This document shows positions 18,110-26,970 of a DNA stretch of 64,000 bases, one piece after another (position 1 is the stretch's first letter; each line of letters begins with the position of its first letter). The DNA lies in NCBI GenBank assembly GCA_013151635.1, contig JAADHV010000001.1:1-64000 (forward strand). The letters run 5' to 3'. This DNA is from Deltaproteobacteria bacterium. GTDB taxonomy: Bacteria > Desulfobacterota > Desulfobacteria > Desulfobacterales > Desulfobacteraceae. Made by a program: the position numbers and the translations under genes. The notes below the pieces were generated by a model, which was not told where the DNA came from, did no database searches, and was given only the letters and a program-made list of their open reading frames with translations.

Positions 18110-19153
18110 TTACTGGAAAACGACCTGCTGGAACACATTCTGCACAAAGAAAAGAAAGATAAAACTGATAACACAGGCAATCAAAGGGGTTATTACCCAG
18201 CCTAAAGAGATACCACCGACGATACGCCAGCGGATATTGCGTCCGCCCTTCAAAATCCCCATGCCTAATACAGCTCCCACTATTGCCTGCGAGCTGGAGA
18301 CAGGAACCAGGGGGATTGCAGGGAGACCGTGATTGAGCAAAAAAGTTTCCAGCGCCTGTGAAGAAAAAAGGAAAAGAACAATCGAATGGGACCAGACGGC
18401 AACCAGTGCCATGACAGGGGAAAGTTTAAAGATTCCATCCCCCACAGTTTCCATCACCCGCCTTGAATAAGTAAAAACACCAACACCGACAGCCAGACCC
18501 CCTAACAAAAAAAGCTGCTGCGTTGAAGTAAAATGGAAGGTGCCAAAAAAGGTAATGTCTTTAAAAGGACAAACAGGTAAAAAGACACCGACAACATTGG
18601 AAATATTATTTGCACCAAGGGAGTAAGAACCGAATATCCCGGCGATAATAAGCCCCAAACGCGTCAGTCTATCCAGCTTGAAAAGATGCATATTGTATCT
18701 ATTGATTATCAGCTTGGCCAGTTTATAAAAAAAGACGGCGAAGATTGCAGACAAAATGGGGCAAGCCACCCAGGTAAGCATGATTTTAAAAAGTGCAGCC
18801 TTATCAGTTACGGAACCGGAAAAAAGATTCCACCCGACAATTGCTCCGACGATTGCCTGGGAAGTTGAAACCGGATATTTAGCAAGGGTCATCAGATATA
18901 CACTGAGCGCTGCAGACAGCGCCACTACAAAGGCGCCCGCAATGGCATCAACTGCCCCGAGTTTGCCCAGAGTCTGGGAAGCCCCTGCTCCGCTGATAAC
19001 AGCACCTAGAAGGATAAAGATACTACAGCAGATAGCAGCGGTACGAAATCGAACCATATGCGATCCAACCGCTGTTCCAAAAACATTTGATGCATCATTT
19101 GCCCCAAGGGACCAACCAAGAAAAAGGCCACTGGATAAAAAAAATATGAACAT
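18110..19153 (-). CDS. PiT-family inorganic phosphate transporter
   Basis: 347-residue polytopic membrane protein with the duplicated PiT signature: GANDASNVFGTAVG near residue 18 and GANNISNVVGVF in the second half, and two copies of the S-(S/T)-SQAIVGA motif (PVSTSQAIVGAIVGW and PVSSSQAIVGAVLG). PiT proteins co-transport phosphate, often as a metal-phosphate complex, with protons or sodium. It lies nine bases after the DUF47 gene in the same operon and is convergent with the kinase gene. Confidence 0.95.
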   Translation of the reverse strand: MFIFFLSSGLFLGWSLGANDASNVFGTAVGSHMVRFRTAAICCSIFILLGAVISGAGASQTLGKLGAVDAIAGAFVVALSAALSVYLMTLAKYPVSTSQAIVGAIVGWNLFSGSVTDKAALFKIMLTWVACPILSAIFAVFFYKLAKLIINRYNMHLFKLDRLTRLGLIIAGIFGSYSLGANNISNVVGVFLPVCPFKDITFFGTFHFTSTQQLFLLGGLAVGVGVFTYSRRVMETVGDGIFKLSPVMALVAVWSHSIVLFLFSSQALETFLLNHGLPAIPLVPVSSSQAIVGAVLGMGILKGGRNIRWRIVGGISLGWVITPLIACVISFIFLFFVQNVFQQVVFQ

Positions 19154-19162
19154 ACAACTATC

Positions 19163-19816
19163 CTATAGCGAACGTTTTATAACGTAAATAGCCAGGCTGT
19201 CCGTAACATCTTCCGCCTGGTTTGCAATATCCTCTATGTGGAGAACAAGATCACGCAGTTGCATCTGCTCACACAGAGAAAGGTCATCACATTGAAAAAT
19301 TTTCATCTGAAGTTGTGTGGCAATTTTATCTGCCGCACTTTCCCAGAAAGACACTTTATGCATATGATCTGCGACCGAATTTATATCCTTAAAATATGCT
19401 CTTACCGACAGAGTCGTGGCTTCTACCGCTTTTACGACTAATTCGACAAGATTTTGAAGGTCCTGAAAAAAAAAATCTTTAATTTCAGGACCTTCAATCT
19501 GAAGACGCCACATTGCTCCTTTAAATTTTCCTAAAAGCGAATCCATATTTTCAATCATTCTGAGCACATCGCCCCGTGATTCTGGGATCAGGGTTCGCCG
19601 GTAAACCAGATCTTCAATGGATCGGCGCAATGTATCAGCGGTATGTTCAGTTCCCACTATCTGATCCAGCAAACGACCAAATGAATCAAGGTCACAGGAT
19701 AGATAAAATTCGATTCCCTGGTTAAATAGAAGCCCGGATTCACTGACCTGATCGAGAAAATCATCGATCTCTTTTTCAATTCCGGTTTTATTTTCAAATA
19801 TTTTCAAATATGACAT
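19163..19816 (-). CDS. DUF47/PhoU-like accessory protein of the PiT transporter
   Basis: 217-residue, all-helical cytosolic protein of the DUF47 (TIGR00153, distant PhoU) family. The conserved E/D-rich metal-binding type motifs appear as EHTADTLRRSIED and HIEDIANQAEDVTDSLAIYVIK. Such proteins are regularly paired with PiT transporters and modulate them. AAGGA lies upstream of the start at 19816. It is the first gene of a two-gene operon with the transporter. Confidence 0.93.
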   Translation of the reverse strand: MSYLKIFENKTGIEKEIDDFLDQVSESGLLFNQGIEFYLSCDLDSFGRLLDQIVGTEHTADTLRRSIEDLVYRRTLIPESRGDVLRMIENMDSLLGKFKGAMWRLQIEGPEIKDFFFQDLQNLVELVVKAVEATTLSVRAYFKDINSVADHMHKVSFWESAADKIATQLQMKIFQCDDLSLCEQMQLRDLVLHIEDIANQAEDVTDSLAIYVIKRSL

Positions 19817-19993
19817 TTGGCTGTCCTTTCATGAATTTAAGAATAACCGCAGACACACAATATGCAAAAATAGCGCGAGGACAACAATACAATAAATCCT
19901 TGAAAGCATTTTACAGCGTGCCATGGTTTTTGTTTTTATTAAAAAAAGGGTATGGACTACCTTCTGGTCACTGATGATATCCTGAGCAACATT

Positions 19994-21466
19994 TTATTTT
20001 TGCCGATGCCTTCGAAAAATTTGAATAACCGGCGGAATGAGCAGCAGCAGGATAATCAGCCATAAGATGATTCCCTGGGGACGATCAAAAAATATAGCAT
20101 AGTTTCCATTCCCCATGATCATGGCTTGAGAAAATCCTGTTTCGGCAATTGGCCCGAGAATCAGACCCAGAATCAATGCACCAAGTGAAAATCCGGTTTT
20201 CTGCAGGATAACCGCACCTATGCCGCATAACAGAGCAACAAAAATATCCAGCAGACTGTTATTCATGGCATAGGAACCAAGAATGGAAAACAGGCAAACC
20301 ACGGGAATAAGCAGTTCAGTGGGAGTAAAGGCTATACGGGCAAAATAAGGTGACATATAGAGCCCTATGACAAGAAAAATCAGGTTGGCAAGAAATAGCG
20401 ACAGGATAAAGCCATAGGTCATCACCCCGTATTTAGTGAATAGTTCGGGTCCTGGAATAAGACCATGGACAAGAAGTCCGCCAAGCAAGGCTGCTGCAAC
20501 ACTGTTTCCAGGGATGCCCAGGGTAAGTGTAGGGATAAGAGAACCGCCCACACAGCCGTTATTTCCAGCTTCTGCGGCAGCTACACCTTCGGGATTGCCC
20601 TTGCCGAAAAGTTTCTTGTTTTTTGAGTGCTGCCTGGCAAAATTATAAGATAAAAAGGCGGCTATGGTTGCCCCTTCCCCTGGAAGGAGGCCGACAATTG
20701 TCCCTGTAGCAGATCCTATAGCGATAAATTTCTTCAGGCCTTTTGGAAATGGTTCCCGCTTAATTTTTTTCATAGTGGATGGTTCGAAAATAATACTTTT
20801 TGTTCCTGTCAGTTCAAGCATCTGAGATATGGAAAACATGCCGATCAGTGCTGGAAGAAATGCAACTCCATCATAGAGGTCTGTCATATTCATAGTATAA
20901 CGCAGCATTCCCGAAATCGGGTCCGTGCCAATGAGGGCAATTATGAGGCCAAGTAATCCGGAGATAAGCGCCTTTATCAGTTTATTTTCATCATCCGCCA
21001 TGGAAACGATTCCCACCAGCCCGAGAATTGCCAGAAGAAAATATTCAGGCGGGCCAAAAATCAGCGCAAACTGCGCGAGTATCGGTGCAATCAGCAAAAG
21101 AATCAGCACCGAAAAAGTTCCGCCCACAAAGCTGGAGATGACCGAGACCTTCAAGGCCAGGCCGCCATGACCTTTCTGGCTCATGGGATAGCCTTCCAAT
21201 GCCGTGGCAACAGCTGCCGGCGTTCCGGGAGTCCGCAATAATATCGCTGGAATCGAACCGCCATACATGGCCCCGCAATAGACGCCCCCCATTAAAATCA
21301 GTCCTGTAAGCGGTTCCAGAGTGAAGGTCACCGGAATGAGCAGGGCAACAGCCATGGTGGCAGTAAGACCCGGCATTCCGCCCACAAACACCCCGGAAAC
21401 CGTACCGGCAAAAACGGCAAACAGGGACGTCGGTGTCATAAGAGATTGTAAAGCTTGAAAAATCAT
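19994..21466 (-). CDS. tctA: Tripartite tricarboxylate transporter large permease TctA
   Basis: 490 residues with about 11-12 membrane helices. The N-terminus carries the TctA signature GGMPGLTATMAVALLIPVT, and a second conserved block reads GNNGCVGGSLIPTLTLGIPG. TctA forms the transport channel of a secondary carrier driven by an ion gradient that takes substrate from the periplasmic protein TctC. Substrates in this family include citrate, other carboxylates and aromatic acids. It is the last gene of tctC-tctB-tctA. Confidence 0.95.
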   Translation of the reverse strand: MIFQALQSLMTPTSLFAVFAGTVSGVFVGGMPGLTATMAVALLIPVTFTLEPLTGLILMGGVYCGAMYGGSIPAILLRTPGTPAAVATALEGYPMSQKGHGGLALKVSVISSFVGGTFSVLILLLIAPILAQFALIFGPPEYFLLAILGLVGIVSMADDENKLIKALISGLLGLIIALIGTDPISGMLRYTMNMTDLYDGVAFLPALIGMFSISQMLELTGTKSIIFEPSTMKKIKREPFPKGLKKFIAIGSATGTIVGLLPGEGATIAAFLSYNFARQHSKNKKLFGKGNPEGVAAAEAGNNGCVGGSLIPTLTLGIPGNSVAAALLGGLLVHGLIPGPELFTKYGVMTYGFILSLFLANLIFLVIGLYMSPYFARIAFTPTELLIPVVCLFSILGSYAMNNSLLDIFVALLCGIGAVILQKTGFSLGALILGLILGPIAETGFSQAMIMGNGNYAIFFDRPQGIILWLIILLLLIPPVIQIFRRHRQK

Positions 21467-21544
21467 ACTTCTCTTTCCTTATATCATGTCATAGGATATG
21501 CAATAATTTATTATTTGCGGAAGGGCAGCCCCCCCCGCAAATAA

Positions 21545-22009
21545 TTAGAATAGCGAACTCTCAGGCAGAGGTACACCCAGCAGCTTGGCAAATACAATAT
21601 AAACAAACAGCAGCACCCCAACAGCAGTGAGAGCTATCAATATTTTTTTTCTTGCCCCCAGAACCACCATTGTGACAGGCAAAAAAAGTGCTGAGGCCAA
21701 GTAAAAGCCCAATGGTTCAAGAAGCAGCGAGTAAACAAACATTAGAATAAGTAGAGACCAGAACCTGACAGGAGCAGCTGCCAGATCCAATTTTTTGTTC
21801 TCTTCTGTACTTTTGCTTTTCAGCCGCAGCAAGATTGCCAGCAAACAAAGTCCACCAAAGCAGATTGCCAGGAAGCGTACATATGCCGCTGTGGAATTCT
21901 GTACAACTTCAGGAAAATTCATCGTACTTTTGTACAACAAAATGGCAATCAGCAGAAACATGCTGAGAGATAATAATTCAGCTAATCGTTTTGTCATTTT
22001 TTTTACCAC
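21545..22009 (-). CDS. tctB: Tripartite tricarboxylate transporter small permease TctB
   Basis: 154 residues with four predicted membrane helices (about 11-26, 42-60, 80-110, 125-145), matching TctB in size and pattern. It overlaps the end of the tctC gene by 7 bases, so it is probably translationally coupled, and lies 78 bases upstream of tctA. Small-permease sequences are weakly conserved, so position is a large part of the evidence. Confidence 0.88.
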   Translation of the reverse strand: MVKKMTKRLAELLSLSMFLLIAILLYKSTMNFPEVVQNSTAAYVRFLAICFGGLCLLAILLRLKSKSTEENKKLDLAAAPVRFWSLLILMFVYSLLLEPLGFYLASALFLPVTMVVLGARKKILIALTAVGVLLFVYIVFAKLLGVPLPESSLF

Positions 22010-22947
22010 GGTGTTGAATCAAAAAATTTCTGGATTTCCGCCTGAAGCCCGACAAGATAATCGTGGTATTCCTTTCCCTTCATATGTTTAAGAATAATCA
22101 CGTCTTTTTTGCAGGCGGCAATAAACTCAGGATCATTCATAACGTCTTCTAAAAGCTTATCAAGTTTTTTGGCTGTATCTTCCGGCACTCCCTTTGGGGT
22201 GACAAAACCTCGGGTGGCTGTCATATCCACAGGATAACCAAGTTCTTCAGCAGTCGGGAGATCCGGAAGAATATAGGATCGTTTTGAATCCAATAATGCA
22301 ATGATATGTGCGGTTCCAGCTTTGTGCTGGGCATGAAGCTGTGTAATATTCATGAAAGAACCATCCACATGACCTCCCAGAATGAGAGCCTTTTGCTCTG
22401 TAGAACCCTTTGTCGGCAAAAGATTAAATTTTGCTCCGGTAAGGTTCTCGAATTTCTTAGCCGCCACAAAATCATCGGAACCGATCCCGTTAACAGCAAC
22501 AGTGAGTTTTTTTGTTCTGGCTGCATCAATAAACTCCTTGAGATTCTTAAACGGACTGTTTTTGGGAACAGCAATAATCAATGGGTCCTTTCCCATATTT
22601 CCCATGACGTGAAAATCGTCCAGGGTGTAACGTGCCCGTTTGGAAACAATGTGGGCAACAATCTGAGGGGTAAACATCATACCAATTGTATACCCGTCGG
22701 GTTTTGAATTCGCAATTTCTTCAAAACCTTTCTGGCCACCTGACCCCGGCACATTTTTAATGACAAAATTAGCACCTTTCATGTGCCTCTTAGCTGCATT
22801 GATAAACAGCCTTGCCGAAGTATCTGTGGAGCCTCCCGCCTTGGAGGGAACGATAATTTTAATCGTTTTGGCCGGGTAACCAGCCAGAGCCAATCCTGTA
22901 AAGGCAAAGAACAGAATCGTTGCAAGTAATAGAAATTTTCGCATCAT
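22003..22947 (-). CDS. tctC: Tripartite tricarboxylate transporter substrate-binding protein TctC
   Basis: 314-residue periplasmic binding protein of the Bug/TctC family. The signal peptide (RKFLLLATILFFAFTGLALA) is followed by YPAKTIKIIVPSKAGGSTDTSAR, the family's typical start. I chose the ATG at 22947 because AAGGAG stands just upstream; the longer frame to 23016 adds residues that do not look like a signal peptide. The 5' side carries a -24/-12 type promoter and two palindromes, suggesting sigma-54 control by the neighbouring regulator. The substrate cannot be named; the binding pocket of Bug proteins generally takes carboxylates. Confidence 0.93.
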   Translation of the reverse strand: MMRKFLLLATILFFAFTGLALAGYPAKTIKIIVPSKAGGSTDTSARLFINAAKRHMKGANFVIKNVPGSGGQKGFEEIANSKPDGYTIGMMFTPQIVAHIVSKRARYTLDDFHVMGNMGKDPLIIAVPKNSPFKNLKEFIDAARTKKLTVAVNGIGSDDFVAAKKFENLTGAKFNLLPTKGSTEQKALILGGHVDGSFMNITQLHAQHKAGTAHIIALLDSKRSYILPDLPTAEELGYPVDMTATRGFVTPKGVPEDTAKKLDKLLEDVMNDPEFIAACKKDVIILKHMKGKEYHDYLVGLQAEIQKFFDSTPW

Positions 22948-23061
22948 TTTCTCCTTAATATAGTGTTGGTTTTGTGCCAATATGGCAGCGCCTGCACTGC
23001 TCCTTTCAGCTGGCAAGCCCGGGAAACGGTATCACAATCATGCTTCCTGCCTATTTATCAA

Positions 23062-23077
23062 TTCAATTTCTGTGCCA
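23062..23077 (-). promoter_or_regulatory. Sigma-54 (-24/-12) promoter candidate for tctCBA
   Basis: On the reverse strand the segment reads TGGCAC-AGAAA-TTGAA, close to the consensus TGGCAC-N5-TTGCA. The -24 GG and the 10-base spacing to the -12 position are right; the -12 C is replaced by A. It lies about 115 bases before the tctC start, and about 85 bases beyond it are two palindromic sites, the distance usual for enhancer sites. Confidence 0.5.
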
Positions 23078-23153
23078 TCTTGAAAAATGAGTAATAAGCC
23101 CGGGAACAAAGCTTATCCGCATGCAGGTCTAACAATAAGGCAAAAAGGTATAA

Positions 23154-23191
23154 TGTGTCATTCATGACACATTCAGGTCATGGATGACACG
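23154..23191 (-). promoter_or_regulatory. Two tandem palindromic enhancer-type sites upstream of tctC
   Basis: Site 1 (23154-23171) is a perfect palindrome of two 8-base arms, TGTGTCAT and ATGACACA, with a 2-base centre. Site 2 (23174-23191) repeats the core GTCAT-N2-ATGAC. The centres are 20 bases apart, about two helical turns, as for paired upstream activating sites of sigma-54 activators such as DctD. The sites sit between the tct operon and the stop of the sigma-54 regulator gene. Confidence 0.65.
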
Positions 23192-23211
23192 TTACAGGGG
23201 AGAAAAAAGAT

Positions 23212-24558
23212 TTATCGTTTCAGTCCGAATTTCTGCATGCGCAGGTAAAGGCGTTTTCGGGGGATGCAAAGCATTTCTGCGGTTTTTTCAATTTTTCCAT
23301 CATTCAAGGCAAGCGCCTCTGTAATAATTTTTTTTTCATATTGTTGTACAAGTTTATCAAAACCAAGCTCAAAGGGAAGCTGATCCAGGGATTTATCACC
23401 GGAACCTGGTTTTGCAAGATCAAGGTCAAGGCCAAGGACCAGTTGCTGAGCCACATTCCGAAGCTCTCGAATATTGCCGGGCCAGAAATAATTATCCAGC
23501 CTATGCCGGGTTTCCCTGGTAATTTTTGGTTCCGGTCGCTGGAAGCGCTCAAGCAGTATCGATATAAAATATTGAAGAATCAACTGGATATCCTCTCTTC
23601 GGTTGCGTAAAGGAGGTATGGGAACTCTGGCAACATTAAGCCGGTAAAATAAATCCTCACGAAAAGTGCCCCTGCGAACAGCTTCCCGCAAATCAACCTT
23701 GGAGGCCGCAACTACTCTGAAATCTACGGAGATCATCTGATTGCCGCCCACACGCTCGATAACTCTCTCTTGCAGAGTCCTGAGAAGCTTTATCTGAATT
23801 TCCAGCGGCATTGATTCAATCTCATCAAGAAACAGGGTGCCACCCTGGGCACATTCGATCTTGCCGATATGTCTTCTGGAGGCATTGGTAAAAGCTCCGC
23901 GTTCATGGCCAAAAAGCTCGGACTCGACAAGATTTGGCGAAATCGCGCCACAATTTAAGGGGACAAATGAGCCGGGACAGCGATGTCCCAGATCGTGGAG
24001 GCAATTAGCAGCCAGTTCCTTTCCCACTCCGGTTTCTCCAATAAGCAGAACATCCACATCTATGACTGCCAGTGAAACCAGAATACGGCGAAGTTCCTGA
24101 ACAGCCGGAGAATTACCAAGAATTCTGGACTCAATATCGGTATCGGTTTCCAGACGAAGTTTTAAAGATCGATTTTCCAGACACAGTCTTCGGGTTTCCA
24201 GGGCACGCCTGGCCACATCAAGGAGGTATTCAGGAGGCGCAACTTTTTCTAAAAAATCATAGGCCCCGGCCCGTATCGCTTCAATAGCCATTGGAACATC
24301 ACCATGTCCTGTCAGGATAACAACAGGTATTCCGGAGGCTATTTTCTGGATCTCTCCAAGCAGTTGCAGACCATCCATACCCGGCATTTTTACATCGGTA
24401 ATAACAGCTCCCATCCAATCTTTCCGGATATGCGGCAACAGTTCATGAGCAGAGTTGAATGTTTTTATCGAATAGCCTTCAAGCTCAAATGTCTGCCGAC
24501 AGGCATGAAGGATTTCCGCTTCATCATCAACGAGATATATTTCACCAATTGGAATCAT
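23212..24558 (-). CDS. Sigma-54-dependent response regulator (DctD/PgtA-like)
   Basis: 448 residues: receiver domain with acidic DDE at 11-13 and phospho-acceptor Asp55 (ITDVKMPG), AAA+ domain with Walker A GETGVGKE (174-181), and Fis-type helix-turn-helix at the end (KIEKTAEMLCIPRKRLYLRM). The sigma-54 contact loop reads GAFTNA (221-226) where GAFTGA is standard. It overlaps the kinase gene by 17 bases. By context it should bind the two palindromes just beyond its stop and activate tctCBA. Confidence 0.93.
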   Translation of the reverse strand: MIPIGEIYLVDDEAEILHACRQTFELEGYSIKTFNSAHELLPHIRKDWMGAVITDVKMPGMDGLQLLGEIQKIASGIPVVILTGHGDVPMAIEAIRAGAYDFLEKVAPPEYLLDVARRALETRRLCLENRSLKLRLETDTDIESRILGNSPAVQELRRILVSLAVIDVDVLLIGETGVGKELAANCLHDLGHRCPGSFVPLNCGAISPNLVESELFGHERGAFTNASRRHIGKIECAQGGTLFLDEIESMPLEIQIKLLRTLQERVIERVGGNQMISVDFRVVAASKVDLREAVRRGTFREDLFYRLNVARVPIPPLRNRREDIQLILQYFISILLERFQRPEPKITRETRHRLDNYFWPGNIRELRNVAQQLVLGLDLDLAKPGSGDKSLDQLPFELGFDKLVQQYEKKIITEALALNDGKIEKTAEMLCIPRKRLYLRMQKFGLKR

Positions 24559-26950
24559 GAGCTACCCTTATTACTTTTGGAAGAGAAATGAAAAAGTGTG
24601 TCCAACCTCCTTTTTCTTTGCCTGCAACAATTGTGCCGTCAAAACCCTTGATAATATTATATGAGATTGAAAGCCCAAGGCCAAGCCCCTGGCCAACCTC
24701 TTTGGTGGTAAAGAAAGGATCAAAGATTGCATCATAATTATTGGAATCTATACCGGGACCATTATCAAGAACACCGATAATCACGTTCTCATGCGAAGCA
24801 TTTATTTTGATGATGACATCCCTTTCATTGGCCGGATTTTCACTCACGGCATCAATGGCATTACCGATGATATTTACAAAAACCTGCTCAAGCCTTATTG
24901 CATCGCCTTTAACGGTTATCGGTGTCTCAGGGTATTTTTTCACAAGATGAACCCCCGTCTTTTCAAGTTTAGCCATCACCAGTGCCAGGGCCTGTTCCAT
25001 TACCGGAACAACATCAACCAGGGCAAAATGATCTCCCTGCCAGCGGGCAAAAGTTTTCAAGTGACTGATCATCTTGGCCATTCGCTCTATCAGTTCTCCC
25101 ATTTTCTGGAGATTCTCCTCATGAACCTCAATTCTGCCTCTTTCCAGCAACTTGCGTGCATTATGCAGATAGTATCGTATTGCAGATAAAGGCTGATTCA
25201 TTTCATGAGCAATACCGGCAGCAAGCTGACCAAGGGCAGACAGTTTGCCCGCCTGAACCAGAACATTCTGGGTCTTATGCCTCTTCTTGATCTCCTGCCG
25301 CAGCTTTAAGTTAATCCGGCTCAAATGCTCGGTCTTTTCCCGGACCCTTTTTCTAAGTAACTGCTGAGCATGCTCGCGTTCGGTGACATCATGTACCGTT
25401 ATCATCAGACTTGTCTGTTTTCTCTGATGGACCTTGCGAATAGACAGATCGATAGGGAAAGTTGAGCCATCGCTTCTCAGTCCTGTAAAAGTATACAGCA
25501 CATAACTTTCCATGTCCGTTTCAAGCACTGAATCACAGGCATTGGCAAAGGCCGTTCGATTTTCTTCAACTACAATAGAGTATAAAGAACGGCCTACCAT
25601 GATTTCGCTATCTGTCAAAAAAAGTGCCGCGGCCATGGGATTAAAAAAATGGATGGCTCCATCAAGATTGGCAATGACCAGACCAACGGCTGCATTATCA
25701 ATAATCGCCTGGGCATTGGCCTCTTCAACGTTCAGTGCCGTATCTTTAAAAACCCGTAATGCTACAGCCATCTGTCCTATCTCATCACGACCGGCTTTTG
25801 GCACTTCATAGGATAGATCGCCGGCGGCAATGGCCCCCATACTTCTGCTCAAGGCAGCAAGGCGTGCAACAATACTGCCCCGCACATAAAACCACAAAAC
25901 AGAAATGGCAATCGCAAGGCTTAAAGAAACCATGGCCAACAGGAGTAATCTGGCCCGCTCGAGTGTTTTTCTGGCGCGGGTCACGGCTTCAAGGGTTTCT
26001 TCCTGGGTCTTGGAAACTATTTCATCAATGAGACGGCGTAGCCTGTTAACGTAGACACTGTTTTTGCGGAGAGTCGCCTGCTCTTTTATGGCGCCTTCAA
26101 TAATATCTGTCTTGATGGAGAAAACAGACTGATTTCCTTCTGCCAATAAAAAAATTTCAAGAAAAACCTGTTTTAAGGTGAACAAGCTGGCATCAGCACT
26201 TAACTCATTAATATCAATCCGTAAAAATGCAATTGCATCGTTTGACAGAGCTGCCAGACTGTTTATCTGTCCCAGACTGCTTGATGTTGAGGCCTGAGCC
26301 ATGAGGCTGACAAGGAGCACACCGTTGGATCGTATTTTTTCAATGGTTTCCTTGAAATGCCTGTTTGCCTGAAGCCTTGCAGGGGAGAGAGTCTGATCAC
26401 GCCGTTTAACAGCATCAATGAGTTTTTCAAGCTCAGCATCGAGATTGTAGGCGTAATCCTGATTCAACGGATCAATCTCGCTGATCAGGTCTGCATAGAG
26501 CCAGCGCAGGCCCTCTGTCATCTTGTTAAGTTGTTTTTGCAGTTCCAGACGTCTGGCCACCATCTGTTGCAGATCGATGAGATTTTTTTTCAGTTTGCCG
26601 GCAAGCTTTGCCACCTCTGCCCTGAAATCGGTGGTAGCGTTATCCATCAATTTGATTTGCCTGTTAAGTCGTACCAGCAGTTTATCTATATCACTCTGTA
26701 TTGTCATACGAGCATTATCATCACCTGTAGCAAGCAGGCGCGGCGCAACTGCAATAATTTCACCACCAATTTCCGCAAATTCGACTACCTGGACTATTTC
26801 AGGAATATATCTTTCAGTGATTGACTTAACCAGGCTGCTGGAATGTTCAAAAATCAGCAGGGCCATCACTCCTACAAGAAGAGTTATCCCGGCAATTGCA
26901 CCGAAGGCAATAAGTAACCGGGCCCATATTCCCACACGCAGATCCTTCAT
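24542..26950 (-). CDS. DctB/PgtB-like sensor histidine kinase with large periplasmic domain and PAS
   Basis: About 802 residues. One helix at about 8-35 and one near 335-360 enclose a ~300-residue helical periplasmic domain, which would face the solute-binding partner. HAMP, PAS (about 415-540), then HisKA with the His in GIAHEMNQPL (residue ~582) and HATPase with GQGLGLGLSI follow. AGAGGA stands 8 bases before the ATG at 26950; an ATG at 26974 overlapping the upstream stop (ATGA) is the alternative. It is the middle gene of binding protein, kinase, regulator, the order of components expected of a PgtCBA-type system. Confidence 0.93.
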   Translation of the reverse strand: MKDLRVGIWARLLIAFGAIAGITLLVGVMALLIFEHSSSLVKSITERYIPEIVQVVEFAEIGGEIIAVAPRLLATGDDNARMTIQSDIDKLLVRLNRQIKLMDNATTDFRAEVAKLAGKLKKNLIDLQQMVARRLELQKQLNKMTEGLRWLYADLISEIDPLNQDYAYNLDAELEKLIDAVKRRDQTLSPARLQANRHFKETIEKIRSNGVLLVSLMAQASTSSSLGQINSLAALSNDAIAFLRIDINELSADASLFTLKQVFLEIFLLAEGNQSVFSIKTDIIEGAIKEQATLRKNSVYVNRLRRLIDEIVSKTQEETLEAVTRARKTLERARLLLLAMVSLSLAIAISVLWFYVRGSIVARLAALSRSMGAIAAGDLSYEVPKAGRDEIGQMAVALRVFKDTALNVEEANAQAIIDNAAVGLVIANLDGAIHFFNPMAAALFLTDSEIMVGRSLYSIVVEENRTAFANACDSVLETDMESYVLYTFTGLRSDGSTFPIDLSIRKVHQRKQTSLMITVHDVTEREHAQQLLRKRVREKTEHLSRINLKLRQEIKKRHKTQNVLVQAGKLSALGQLAAGIAHEMNQPLSAIRYYLHNARKLLERGRIEVHEENLQKMGELIERMAKMISHLKTFARWQGDHFALVDVVPVMEQALALVMAKLEKTGVHLVKKYPETPITVKGDAIRLEQVFVNIIGNAIDAVSENPANERDVIIKINASHENVIIGVLDNGPGIDSNNYDAIFDPFFTTKEVGQGLGLGLSISYNIIKGFDGTIVAGKEKGGWTHFFISLPKVIRVAHDSNW

Positions 26951-26970
26951 TAGCCAATTCCTCTTAAGCC

